In this document: positions 1-5,559 of the stretch, in pieces
Position numbering within the stretch: the stretch's first letter is position 1
How the letters are laid out: every line of letters starts with the position of its first letter
Assembly: GCA_902767455.1 (NCBI GenBank)
Contig: CACXHH010000170.1
Span: 1-8,082, forward strand
Direction: 5' to 3'
Length of the DNA: 8,082 nt
DNA from: an uncultured Eubacteriales bacterium
Lineage (GTDB): Bacteria > Bacillota > Clostridia > Christensenellales > Borkfalkiaceae
Position numbers and translations under genes: made by a program
The notes under the pieces: model-generated
What the model saw: only the letters and a program-made list of their open reading frames with translations
What the model was told of the DNA's origin: nothing
The model's database searches: none

Positions 1-125
1 GCAATATAACTCGGCGTAAGCCGAATATAACTTTGAAGACAGTCAAAATATAACTACCTAAGGCTTTTGCGGCTCACGACCACTAAGCCCTGACGACTTT
101 TTTTGCGACGGAAAAAAAGTTTTAA
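1..125 (+). repeat. Tandem array of short hairpins with AATATAACT spacers (left copy)
   Basis: AATATAACT occurs at 3-11, 24-32 and 47-55, so the period is 21-23 bp. Small palindromes lie between: TCGGC-GTAA-GCCGA (11-24) and TTTGA..TCAAA (32-47), followed by a decayed third unit (55-64). A larger stem, ACTTTTTTT (96-104) with AAAAAAAGT (112-120), closes the element. The whole block matches the reverse complement of the window's right end with only scattered substitutions and 1-nt indels. It is not coding: the read-through frame merely repeats Asn-Ile-Thr and hits stops. It lies 3' of the leftward rsmG/SLOG operon. It may continue beyond base 1. Function unknown; this is a multicopy-looking non-coding repeat. 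Bases 126-237 hold no gene, only short hairpins such as ACCGC-gta-GCGGT near 168-181. Confidence 0.8.
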
Positions 126-237
126 TAATTAAACGAGATTTTTAGGGGCGAAGGCTTGCAACCCCGTGACCGCGTAGCGGTTAAAAAAAACGACCACAAT
201 TCATAATTTCTAATTTCCAACTATCTTGTAAAACAAG

Positions 238-269
238 AAAAACTCCGCGATAATCGACTTATAGCGGGG
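238..269 (-). terminator. Rho-independent terminator of the rsmG/SLOG operon
   Basis: Read on the minus strand, an 11-bp stem with two mismatches (arms 259-269 and 243-253, 5-nt loop 254-258) is followed by five T residues (plus-strand A238-A242). The stem starts 5 bp past the TGA stop of the SLOG gene. On the plus strand the same stem is followed by GGGGTTTTTT, so it may also stop transcription arriving from the left. Confidence 0.8.
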
Positions 270-274
270 TTTTT

Positions 275-745
275 TCATTTTCCTATATATATTATTTCTT
301 TATCGAGCGATGCGGCGTATCTGCACGTCTGGTACGTTCCGCCGCGGTTAAAGTTGAGATACGCGACCAAAACGGAAGAGTTATCCACCATATAGCGGTT
401 TCTTTCAAACATACAGCCTTCGTAATAGTTTTCGGCAAGAATAATCGTTTCGTCGGCTGAATCGAGCATTCGACGATACTCTTCTTTTTGCTTTTTTTTG
501 AAAAACTCGCTTTGGTCTTTACACGGAACGCAAGCGACTATCTTTATATCGTTTTCACGCCTTATCTCTTCGAGAATTTTAAAACATTCGGTATCGAAAC
601 CGAGAGCCATTCCGACGAGAAATTTATCAAAACCCCGCGCTATAAGCCCGTAAACGACGTTTTTCAGCTCTTCTTTGTCAAAGTTCGAAGACAGTATCCT
701 GTGCCCGGAAAACGAGCAGGTTTTCTCTACGTTCACAGCGGACAT
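275..745 (-). CDS. SLOG-superfamily protein, DUF1273/YpsA-like
   Basis: A 156-residue soluble protein with the hallmarks of the SLOG (Rossmann-like, nucleotide-ligand-binding) superfamily, closest to the DUF1273/YpsA group. SGHR (residues 13-16) follows the first strand, GMALGFDT (45-52) is the glycine-rich ligand loop, VPCKDQ (73-78) ends a core strand, and MFERNRYMVDNSSVLVA (112-128) with GGTYQT (135-140) forms the C-terminal half of the fold. Family members are thought to bind nucleotide-derived ligands. B. subtilis YpsA has been linked to cell division, but the ligand is not established, and assigning the same role here is inference. It is slightly shorter than YpsA. The ATG overlaps the 3' end of rsmG by 13 bp and has an AAAGGAAAG ribosome site 5-7 nt upstream, so translation is probably coupled to rsmG. 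Confidence 0.8.
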   Translation of the reverse strand: MSAVNVEKTCSFSGHRILSSNFDKEELKNVVYGLIARGFDKFLVGMALGFDTECFKILEEIRRENDIKIVACVPCKDQSEFFKKKQKEEYRRMLDSADETIILAENYYEGCMFERNRYMVDNSSVLVAYLNFNRGGTYQTCRYAASLDKEIIYIGK

Positions 746-1413
746 TTTCTTTCCTTTCCAAGCCCGCGCGGATATTTTGCGGGCGTCGGTTTTATTTTTT
801 CTATCACTACGATATATCTCGTTCCGTATTCTCCGAGAGAATATTCTTTGACGGTTTTTACTCTTCCGCCGAGAACGGCGAGCGCGTTTTTACTCTCTTC
901 GAGTTCTTCCTTATAACTTTCGCCTTTCCACAAAAGCGCCGTGCCGCCGACCTTCAAAAACGGAAGCAAATATTCAGAAAGCGTGTTCGTTCTCGCCACC
1001 GCCCTTGCGATAACGTGGTCGAAGCTTTCCCTGAACTTTTTATCTTTTGCGAGATCTTCGGCTCGCGCGCACTCGACCGTGACATTTTCAAGCCCCAGCT
1101 CGCTTGCCGTTTCCTTCAAAAACGAACATTTTTTATTGTTCGATTCGACGAGCGTAAAATGAAGATCGCCCCTTTTCACGGCTATCGGAAGCGACGGAAA
1201 CCCGGCGCCCGAACCGACTTCGCACACCGTTTTATCCACACCAAGAAGCTCGGCTCCGTTTAAGCTATCCACAAAGTGCTTGACGGCGACTTCTTCTTTT
1301 GAAGTCACGCTCGTTAAATTGAATTTTTCGTTAGTTTCAACGAGTTTTTTGTAAAACCGCTCGAATTTATCGGAATTTTCGCTTAAAAGTTGATAATTTT
1401 CAAAAAAGTTCAT
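733..1413 (-). CDS. rsmG: 16S rRNA (guanine-527-N7)-methyltransferase RsmG
   Basis: This SAM-dependent methyltransferase makes m7G at position 527 of 16S rRNA (E. coli numbering) in the small-subunit decoding region. Its 226 residues are near the usual family length. The N-terminal helix bears NEKFNLTSVT (28-37) and HFVDS (46-50), both typical of RsmG. The SAM-binding motif I is CEVGSGAGFPSLPIA (64-78), followed by acidic E90 and SNNKKCSFL, then ARAVA (136-140) and the family C-terminus KYPRGLGKERKCPL. The gene usually sits at the end of the mnmE-mnmG-rsmG string downstream of jag. Here it is alone, leftward, on the opposite side of the origin, where dnaA would be expected. There is no Shine-Dalgarno sequence before the ATG; a promoter places the transcript start at or next to the ATG. 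Confidence 0.95.
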   Translation of the reverse strand: MNFFENYQLLSENSDKFERFYKKLVETNEKFNLTSVTSKEEVAVKHFVDSLNGAELLGVDKTVCEVGSGAGFPSLPIAVKRGDLHFTLVESNNKKCSFLKETASELGLENVTVECARAEDLAKDKKFRESFDHVIARAVARTNTLSEYLLPFLKVGGTALLWKGESYKEELEESKNALAVLGGRVKTVKEYSLGEYGTRYIVVIEKIKPTPAKYPRGLGKERKCPL

Positions 1414-1419
1414 ACTTCA

Positions 1420-1448
1420 ATTATACATTCAGTTTAAAAATAAAACAA
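1420..1448 (-). promoter_or_regulatory. rsmG promoter, probably giving a leaderless mRNA
   Basis: On the minus strand, TTGTTT (1448-1443), a 17-bp spacer and a perfect TATAAT (1425-1420) are seen. Only 6 nt lie between the -10 box and the ATG at 1413, so the usual start point falls on the A of the start codon. No ribosome-binding sequence is present upstream. The promoter borders the left DnaA-box cluster, so DnaA binding could influence it (inference). Confidence 0.6.
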
Positions 1449-1472
1449 CATATTTTAACGACTTAAAAAAAT

Positions 1473-1526
1473 TTATCCACAAAAAGGTTGATAAAATTTT
1501 TCGATTGTGGAATTTTATGTTGATAA
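1473..1526. promoter_or_regulatory. Left DnaA-box cluster
   Basis: A perfect consensus box TTATCCACA lies at 1473-1481 on the plus strand. On the minus strand there are TTATCAACC (1494-1486), the weaker AATTCCACA (1514-1506) and TTATCAACA (1526-1518). The two strongest minus-strand boxes are 32 bp apart, about three helical turns. The first box faces the others. This cluster may correspond to the part of a bipartite Bacillota origin normally upstream of dnaA, and it is close enough to the rsmG promoter to regulate it. Confidence 0.75.
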
Positions 1527-1602
1527 CTTTTTTAAGCTTTACTTTTATTAAAAAAATTTACGCCATATTTTCAAGCTTTATAAAAATAGGCGCGTATTTC
1601 GT

Positions 1603-1631
1603 TTGATTTTATATAAATAATATTATATAAT
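1603..1631 (+). promoter_or_regulatory. Probable dnaN promoter inside the origin
   Basis: TTGATT (1603-1608), 17-bp spacer, TATAAT (1626-1631); start near 1638. The dnaN mRNA would then carry a leader of about 270 nt transcribed through the right DnaA-box cluster and the DnaA-trio element, so DnaA bound there could act as a roadblock or repressor (inference). The surrounding sequence is very AT-rich, which raises the chance of a fortuitous -10 match. Confidence 0.5.
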
Positions 1632-1637
1632 ATATAC

Positions 1638-1677
1638 ACGGATCTTTCGGGGGACGGGTTTTATCTTATCCGTTTTT
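1638..1677 (+). terminator. Possible attenuator hairpin in the dnaN leader
   Basis: ACGGAT (1638-1643) can pair with ATCCGT (1668-1673), followed by TTTT up to 1677. The stem is only 6 bp with a 24-nt loop, so as a terminator it is weak. It starts at the predicted dnaN transcript start. It could be incidental. Confidence 0.2.
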
Positions 1678-1695
1678 AGTAAAACTACCCGTAAC

Positions 1696-1757
1696 TTATC
1701 AACGTCGATGGGTAGTTATCAACAAGTTATCAACGCGATATAAACAGCTTATCAACA
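1696..1757 (+). promoter_or_regulatory. Right DnaA-box cluster, helically phased
   Basis: Four plus-strand boxes share the core TTATCAAC: 1696-1704 (ending G), 1716-1724 (A), 1727-1735 (G) and 1749-1757 (A). Start-to-start distances are 20, 11 and 22 bp, close to multiples of one helical turn, so all sites face the same side of the helix. They read TTATCAACA/G rather than the textbook TTATCCACA. An 8-bp inverted repeat, AACTACCC (1683-1690) and GGGTAGTT (1710-1717), encloses the first box. A 12-bp palindrome TTCAAGCTTGAA (1764-1775) lies just downstream. Confidence 0.82.
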
Positions 1758-1824
1758 GCAAAATTCAAGCTTGAAAAATTCAAAATAAACGGTTATAACT
1801 ATAAATTGACGTCACCCAAAAATC

Positions 1825-1864
1825 TTATCAACAATTTCACAGCAGCCTACTACTGCTACTACTG
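1825..1864 (+). promoter_or_regulatory. DnaA box plus DnaA-trio unwinding element
   Basis: TTATCAACA (1825-1833) is followed by a 13-nt stretch containing CAGCAGC and then six triplets at 1847-1864 (CTA CTA CTG CTA CTA CTG). On the complementary strand these are 3'-GAT GAT GAC GAT GAT GAC-5'. Four match the DnaA-trio consensus 3'-(G/A)AT-5' exactly and every third one is GAC. An A/T tract (1865-1890) follows. Box, GC-richer spacer and trios in this order form the basal unwinding element described for B. subtilis. Strand opening would occur directly at the dnaN ribosome-binding site (AGGAAGG, 1894-1900). AGCAG (1841-1845) can also pair with CTGCT (1853-1857). Confidence 0.8.
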
Positions 1865-1909
1865 TTTAAATAAAAAAATAATAATCAATCATCAGGAAGG
1901 AACACGAAC

Positions 1910-3013
1910 ATGAAAACGATGGTAAAAGGAATGGATTTGTCGAACGCGGTAAACAAAGTCGTTAAAGCCGTAAGCACGAGATCGCCCAACCAGCTTCTGG
2001 AAGGCATAAAAATTAGTTGTCACGGCGATACGCTGACTTTGACGGCGACCGATACCGAAATTGCCATTGAAAAAGTCATTCGCTGCGAAACGTTTATGGA
2101 AGGCGACGCGGTAGTTCCCGGCAAACTCTTCGCCGAATTTACCAAAAAACTCGAAGACGTTGAGGACATAGAACTCAATATTTTACAGGACGGAAGGCTT
2201 AAAATAGTTTATTCAGGTTCGGAAAGCTACCTTCAGGCTTTATCAGCTGACGAATATCCCGTTATAAAAAAGGATATCGACCGCAACTCCTTCGTCATCA
2301 AGCAAAAAACTTTCAAAGACCTTATCGCAAGCACAAGTTTCGCCTGCTCGCAGGACGATTCGCGCCCCATTCTCAAAGGCTGTCTTTTAGAGCTTAAAGG
2401 CGACGAACTTACGTGCGTTGCGCTCGACGGGTTCCGCCTTGCCGTATGCAAAAAGACGGTTAAGGAAGCAACCGGCGACATAAGAGCCATCGTTCCTTCG
2501 AGAGCTTTGACGGAGATAACCCGCCTTATTGAAAAGGACGAAGATTACGTTACCGTCGTAATACAGGAAAACTCGTTGATGATAGACGTTGATAACACCG
2601 TCTTTACCACCAGACTTTTAGAAGGTGAATATATCGACTACAAGAAGATAGTTCCGCAAAGCTATCTCACTACTTTCAGGGTAAACAGAGTTGCGCTTTT
2701 CAATTCGATAGAAAGAGCTTCGATACTCGCGAAGGTAATGAAAAACATCATCAAGCTCGATATACACGAAAACTACGTCGACGTTTCTTCCGATTCCGAA
2801 ATGGGTAACGTAAAGGAAAACGTGCTTATCAATCTCGAAGGTAAAGACCTGACCATCGCGTTCAACTCGCGTTACGTTATCGACTGTTTAAGAGTTATAA
2901 ACGACGAGTTTATCAACTTCAATCTCAATACGCCGATAGCGCCGTGCGTCATCAAATCGAATTCGGACGACGAATATCTTTATCTCATTTTGCCCGTAAG
3001 GCTCAATCAATGA
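1910..3013 (+). CDS. dnaN: DNA polymerase III beta subunit (sliding clamp)
   Basis: DnaN dimerises into a ring around DNA and tethers the replicative polymerase and other DNA-processing proteins. Its 367 residues match the family length and form three repeated clamp domains (about 1-120, 128-245, 250-367). Recognisable segments are KAVSTRSPNQLLEGIKI (19-35), ATDTEIAI (46-53), DSRPILKG (150-157), ALDGFRLAV (171-179), FNSRYVIDCL (318-327) and the C-terminal LILPVRL (359-365). The start is secure: an AGGAAGG ribosome site (1894-1900) lies 9 nt upstream and the N-terminus aligns with B. subtilis DnaN. It is first to the right of the origin, but with no dnaA before it and rpmH, not recF, after it. 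Transcription probably comes from 1603-1631 through the origin. Confidence 0.97.
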   Translation: MKTMVKGMDLSNAVNKVVKAVSTRSPNQLLEGIKISCHGDTLTLTATDTEIAIEKVIRCETFMEGDAVVPGKLFAEFTKKLEDVEDIELNILQDGRLKIVYSGSESYLQALSADEYPVIKKDIDRNSFVIKQKTFKDLIASTSFACSQDDSRPILKGCLLELKGDELTCVALDGFRLAVCKKTVKEATGDIRAIVPSRALTEITRLIEKDEDYVTVVIQENSLMIDVDNTVFTTRLLEGEYIDYKKIVPQSYLTTFRVNRVALFNSIERASILAKVMKNIIKLDIHENYVDVSSDSEMGNVKENVLINLEGKDLTIAFNSRYVIDCLRVINDEFINFNLNTPIAPCVIKSNSDDEYLYLILPVRLNQ

Positions 3014-3019
3014 TATAAA

Positions 3020-3038
3020 AAAGGCGTTATAAGCCTTT
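3020..3038. terminator. Weak hairpin after dnaN
   Basis: AAAGGC (3020-3025) pairs with GCCTTT (3033-3038) around a 7-nt loop, 7 bp past the dnaN stop. On the plus strand only three T residues follow before A-rich sequence, so termination would be partial. On the minus strand a longer T run follows. Some dnaN transcripts may read through into rpmH. Confidence 0.3.
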
Positions 3039-3075
3039 AAAAGCAATATATTATTGAAAATAACAGTCAATAAAC

Positions 3076-3104
3076 TTGACAAAAAGTTCAAAAACCTTTA
3101 AAAT
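3076..3104 (+). promoter_or_regulatory. Strong sigma-A-type promoter of the rpmH operon
   Basis: A perfect TTGACA (3076-3081), 17-bp spacer and TAAAAT (3099-3104) predict a start near 3111, giving a leader of about 63 nt before rpmH. The leader begins with GCGC (3111-3114), which can pair with GCGC (3127-3130) as a small hairpin. It likely drives rpmH, rnpA, yidD, yidC and jag, since no comparable promoter or terminator was seen before the stem at 6584. Confidence 0.75.
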
Positions 3105-3173
3105 TGATAGGCGCGTAAAATTTTAAGCGCTTGAAATTACAATAAAAATAATTTATTTATCGGAGTAATTATT

Positions 3174-3308
3174 ATGAAAAGAACTTACCAACCCAAAAAA
3201 AGACAGAGATCCAAAGTTCACGGATTCAGAAAGAGAATGGCTTCCAAGACCGGGAGAAACGTTTTAAAGAGAAGAAGAGCTAAAGGCCGTCATAAACTTT
3301 CCGCTTAA
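3174..3308 (+). CDS. rpmH: 50S ribosomal protein L34
   Basis: This 44-residue, very basic protein is the classic L34 of the large ribosomal subunit. It begins MKRTYQPKKRQRSKVHGFRK, continues with RMASKTGRNVLKRRRAKGR and ends KLSA, matching the family along its full length. The ATG follows a GGAG ribosome site (3162-3165). It is the first gene of an rpmH-rnpA-yidD-yidC-jag string, with rnpA 62 bp downstream. In most Bacillota this string is divergent from dnaA-dnaN; here it runs in the same direction, directly behind dnaN. Confidence 0.96.
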   Translation: MKRTYQPKKRQRSKVHGFRKRMASKTGRNVLKRRRAKGRHKLSA

Positions 3309-3370
3309 TTTAAGTTTGACGGTTTTTCGGCCGTAGAGAACAATTTTTATAAAACGGGCTGAAAATTATT

Positions 3371-3703
3371 TTGAACAGACTTAAACGCCAAAAAGACTTT
3401 GATTACGTTTTTTCAAAGGGAAAAAGAGTATACGCGCGATCGCTTTGCATGGTTTACGTTAAAAAAGCCGATCTTACGCTGATAGGTATTTCCGTAAGCA
3501 AAAAACACGGCAAAGCAGTCGTTCGTAACAGAATAAAACGGCTGATGCGCGCCGTATATTACCCGCTTGCACCAAGGATAAAGAGCGGGTATTATATCGT
3601 GTTCATACCTAAAATCGCGGCTGAATATTCTTTCGGCAATTTTTACGCGGATATAAATTACCTTTTAAAAAAGGAAAGTCTGGTTGAAAAAAATGATAAA
3701 TAG
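3371..3703 (+). CDS. rnpA: Ribonuclease P protein component
   Basis: RnpA is the small basic subunit that binds RNase P RNA and helps it cleave the 5' leader from precursor tRNAs. Its 110 residues are typical. Seen here are the N-terminal RLKRQKDFDYVFSKGKR (3-19), the central strand LIGISVSKKHGKAVVRNRIKRLMRAVY (37-63) with the signature RNR (52-54), and the hydrophobic strand YYIVFIP (74-80). The best start is TTG at 3371: in-frame upstream there is only CTG (3359) or ATT before a stop at 3350. No clear ribosome site precedes it, so expression may be modest compared with rpmH. The 3' end overlaps yidD. Confidence 0.95.
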   Translation: MNRLKRQKDFDYVFSKGKRVYARSLCMVYVKKADLTLIGISVSKKHGKAVVRNRIKRLMRAVYYPLAPRIKSGYYIVFIPKIAAEYSFGNFYADINYLLKKESLVEKNDK

Positions 3704-3935
3704 GTTTTTTATAAAATTGCTTGAATTTTACAAAAAACATATTTCCGCCGGGCTCAATACGAGATGTAAATATACGCCTACTTGCAGCTGTTACGCTATC
3801 GACGCGCTTAAAAAACACAATTTTTTTTACGCGGCGCTGTTGATAATTTATAGGCTTTTAAGGTGTAACCCTTTTTCTTCGGGCGGTATAGACAGAGTTC
3901 CCGATAAAAGGGCTGACGTAAAGTGGCTGATTTGA
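3693..3935 (+). CDS. yidD: Membrane protein insertion efficiency factor YidD
   Basis: YidD is a small membrane-associated protein that aids YidC-dependent insertion of membrane proteins; its mechanism is not settled. The 80 residues show the family pattern: an N-terminal amphipathic helix with LLEFYKKHIS (9-18), the cysteine-containing RCKYTPTCSCYA (24-35), RLLRCNPFSSGG (54-65) and DRVPDK (67-72). Three cysteines (C25, C31, C58) lie at the usual motif positions, plus C33. ATG 3693 gives the usual N-terminal length, but in-frame TTG 3684 is better spaced from AAGGAAAG (3671-3678), so the start is open. Either way it overlaps rnpA (by 11 or 20 bp), suggesting translational coupling. A 91-bp gap with no evident promoter separates it from yidC. 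Confidence 0.93.
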   Translation: MINRFFIKLLEFYKKHISAGLNTRCKYTPTCSCYAIDALKKHNFFYAALLIIYRLLRCNPFSSGGIDRVPDKRADVKWLI

Positions 3936-4026
3936 GCCTTCCGTTTTAAATTAGTCGGGACTTGCCGACGATTTTCAATTACCTGAAACGATCGCCTTTT
4001 TTCAAAGACGCGGTCAACGGAGTAAA

Positions 4027-5526
4027 ATGCTTAATTTTTTATCTGTTGCAGTCAATACCTACAGCGGGTTCGGTATGCCTTTCAGTCTTAACTGGATAGG
4101 TAATATCATCAAGTCATTGATAGACGGGTGCGGCAGCATAGGTATAGGTATATTGCTTTTCACGCTTATTCTGAAACTTATCACCTTGCCGCTTGACGTG
4201 TATTCGAGAATTTCCATGAAGAAGAATTCTATCAAAATGGAAAGAATGCGCCCGCAACTTGAAAAACTCCAGCGTCAATACGCAAACAACAAACAACTTT
4301 ATAATGAAAAGATGCAGGCTCTATACAAAAAAGAAGGTTATTCGATGTTTTCGTCATGCCTTCCGACAATAGTGACCATCGTCATCTTTATTATCGTTAT
4401 CAACCAGTTCACGAGTTATTCGCGCTTTACCAACTTGTCGATGATAAACGCTATGTCGAGCGAATACACTCAGGCGGTGGTAACTTACGCCGAAGAACAT
4501 TCGGACGTTCTTACCGTCGAAAAGGACGAAGAAGGTAACGTAAAGAGCGTAGTGGTAAACGATTCGCTCTTTGACAGCGACTACTGCGCCGAGCTTAAAA
4601 CGGGCGGTATCGAAAAAACCGATACGGCTACGTATTTTCTCGGTTCGTATAAGGCTACCGATATAGATTCGCTTGCAAAACTCGTCAAATCGCTCAACGA
4701 AAAAGGCTATCAATACTACCTTTACAACGAGCAATTCGTATACGACGAAGCTACCGAAACGTATTCGATAAATTCCGACAGATGGGAAAGCGACAACGTT
4801 AAGGACCTTATCATCGCCGACTACGCCGCTCACAACGAGAACAATCTCAAAAAAGAGAATATAACCGACGAACAGGTAAGAGATAAGATAAACTCGATAA
4901 TCTCTTCGAGCATAGTCGATTATAAGTTCTATAACTACGTAAACGACAACGTAAAGCCCGTGGGAAGAGAAGCGGCGGCAAAGTCTTATCGTGAGAACGC
5001 GCCTAAGTTTTTGTGGGTAAAGAACCTTTGGGTACCTGACCTTCCCTGGCGACACCCCGTTTTCTCTTCGCTCACCGAGTACGATTTCTATAACCAACTC
5101 GCCCAGGGCGACGCGAAACAGGCTGAATTTGCCGAGATAACGGCAAACCTTGAAGATGAAAAGAAAGCGCCTAACGGCTTCCTTATTCTCGTTATACTGT
5201 CGATAGGCATTATGTTCTTGTCGCAGTTCGTCACCAACAAGATGCAGAAAGCGCAAATGGAATTGCAGACCGTAGACGGGCAAGCCGCGCAGACTTCCAA
5301 GATGATGATGTGGATGATGCCGATTATGTTCGGTGTGTTCGCCTTCATTTACACGGCTTCGTTCTCGCTGTATATGATAGGAAGCTCGGTCATTTCGCTT
5401 TTGGCTACGGTTATCACAAACTACTTCGTAGAAAAGCATTTCAGAAAGAAATTTGCGCAGGAAGACCTTGCAAGAGATAAACGTATTGTAAAGAACAACC
5501 CCGCAGACGATAAAAAAATCAAATAA
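4027..5526 (+). CDS. yidC: Membrane protein insertase YidC/SpoIIIJ/Oxa1 family, with a large extracytoplasmic insert
   Basis: YidC inserts and folds membrane proteins, alone or with Sec. The five-helix core is present: a first segment near 37-58 with LFTLILKLITLPL, where K50 takes the place of the groove arginine; a basic cytoplasmic hairpin (61-105); a second segment near 108-128; PKFLWVKNLWVPD (326-338), the conserved stretch before the third segment; then helices near 384-403, 425-445 and 447-467. At 499 residues it is about twice the usual Gram-positive length. The excess is a hydrophilic region of about 190 residues (136-326) between the second segment and the FLW motif, predicted outside the membrane. 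No lipoprotein signal is seen. The C-terminus (470-499) is charged with many lysines. GGAG (4019-4022) precedes the ATG. Confidence 0.95.
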   Translation: MLNFLSVAVNTYSGFGMPFSLNWIGNIIKSLIDGCGSIGIGILLFTLILKLITLPLDVYSRISMKKNSIKMERMRPQLEKLQRQYANNKQLYNEKMQALYKKEGYSMFSSCLPTIVTIVIFIIVINQFTSYSRFTNLSMINAMSSEYTQAVVTYAEEHSDVLTVEKDEEGNVKSVVVNDSLFDSDYCAELKTGGIEKTDTATYFLGSYKATDIDSLAKLVKSLNEKGYQYYLYNEQFVYDEATETYSINSDRWESDNVKDLIIADYAAHNENNLKKENITDEQVRDKINSIISSSIVDYKFYNYVNDNVKPVGREAAAKSYRENAPKFLWVKNLWVPDLPWRHPVFSSLTEYDFYNQLAQGDAKQAEFAEITANLEDEKKAPNGFLILVILSIGIMFLSQFVTNKMQKAQMELQTVDGQAAQTSKMMMWMMPIMFGVFAFIYTASFSLYMIGSSVISLLATVITNYFVEKHFRKKFAQEDLARDKRIVKNNPADDKKIK

Positions 5527-5559
5527 TAACAAATAACAACTATTTTCAGGAGTCACGTA

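Larger units (their letters stand above)
1473..1892. other. oriC: Chromosomal replication origin (oriC)
   Basis: This gene-free, AT-rich stretch between divergent rsmG and dnaN has a left DnaA-box cluster (1473-1526), an AT-rich core (about 1540-1636), a right cluster (1696-1757), a last box (1825-1833), DnaA-trios (1847-1864) and an A/T tract (1865-1890). In Bacillota, box plus GC-rich spacer plus trios directs DnaA filament assembly and strand opening next to dnaN. All genes in the window point away from this region. In B. subtilis the two box clusters flank dnaA; here they are about 170 bp apart with no dnaA between them. Confidence rests on motif order; no skew computation was possible. 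Confidence 0.88.

Noticed and set aside
1..125. CRISPR array at the window ends
   Set aside because: The repeated unit AATATAACT is only 9 bp, the intervals are palindromic and shared between distant copies, and there are no unique spacers or cas genes.
1232..1273. DnaA-box matches TTATCCACA (1232-1240) and CTATCCACA (1265-1273) inside rsmG
   Set aside because: Both encode Val-Asp (GTGGAT on the minus strand); the second falls in the conserved HFVDS motif, so coding constraint explains it. Their 33-bp spacing is noted, but I do not extend the origin to include them.
4354..5556. 400-codon open frame antisense to yidC
   Set aside because: It lies entirely opposite the well-supported yidC reading frame, its translation is Arg/Tyr/Val-rich with no recognisable domain, and it has no ribosome site. 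It is a coding shadow.
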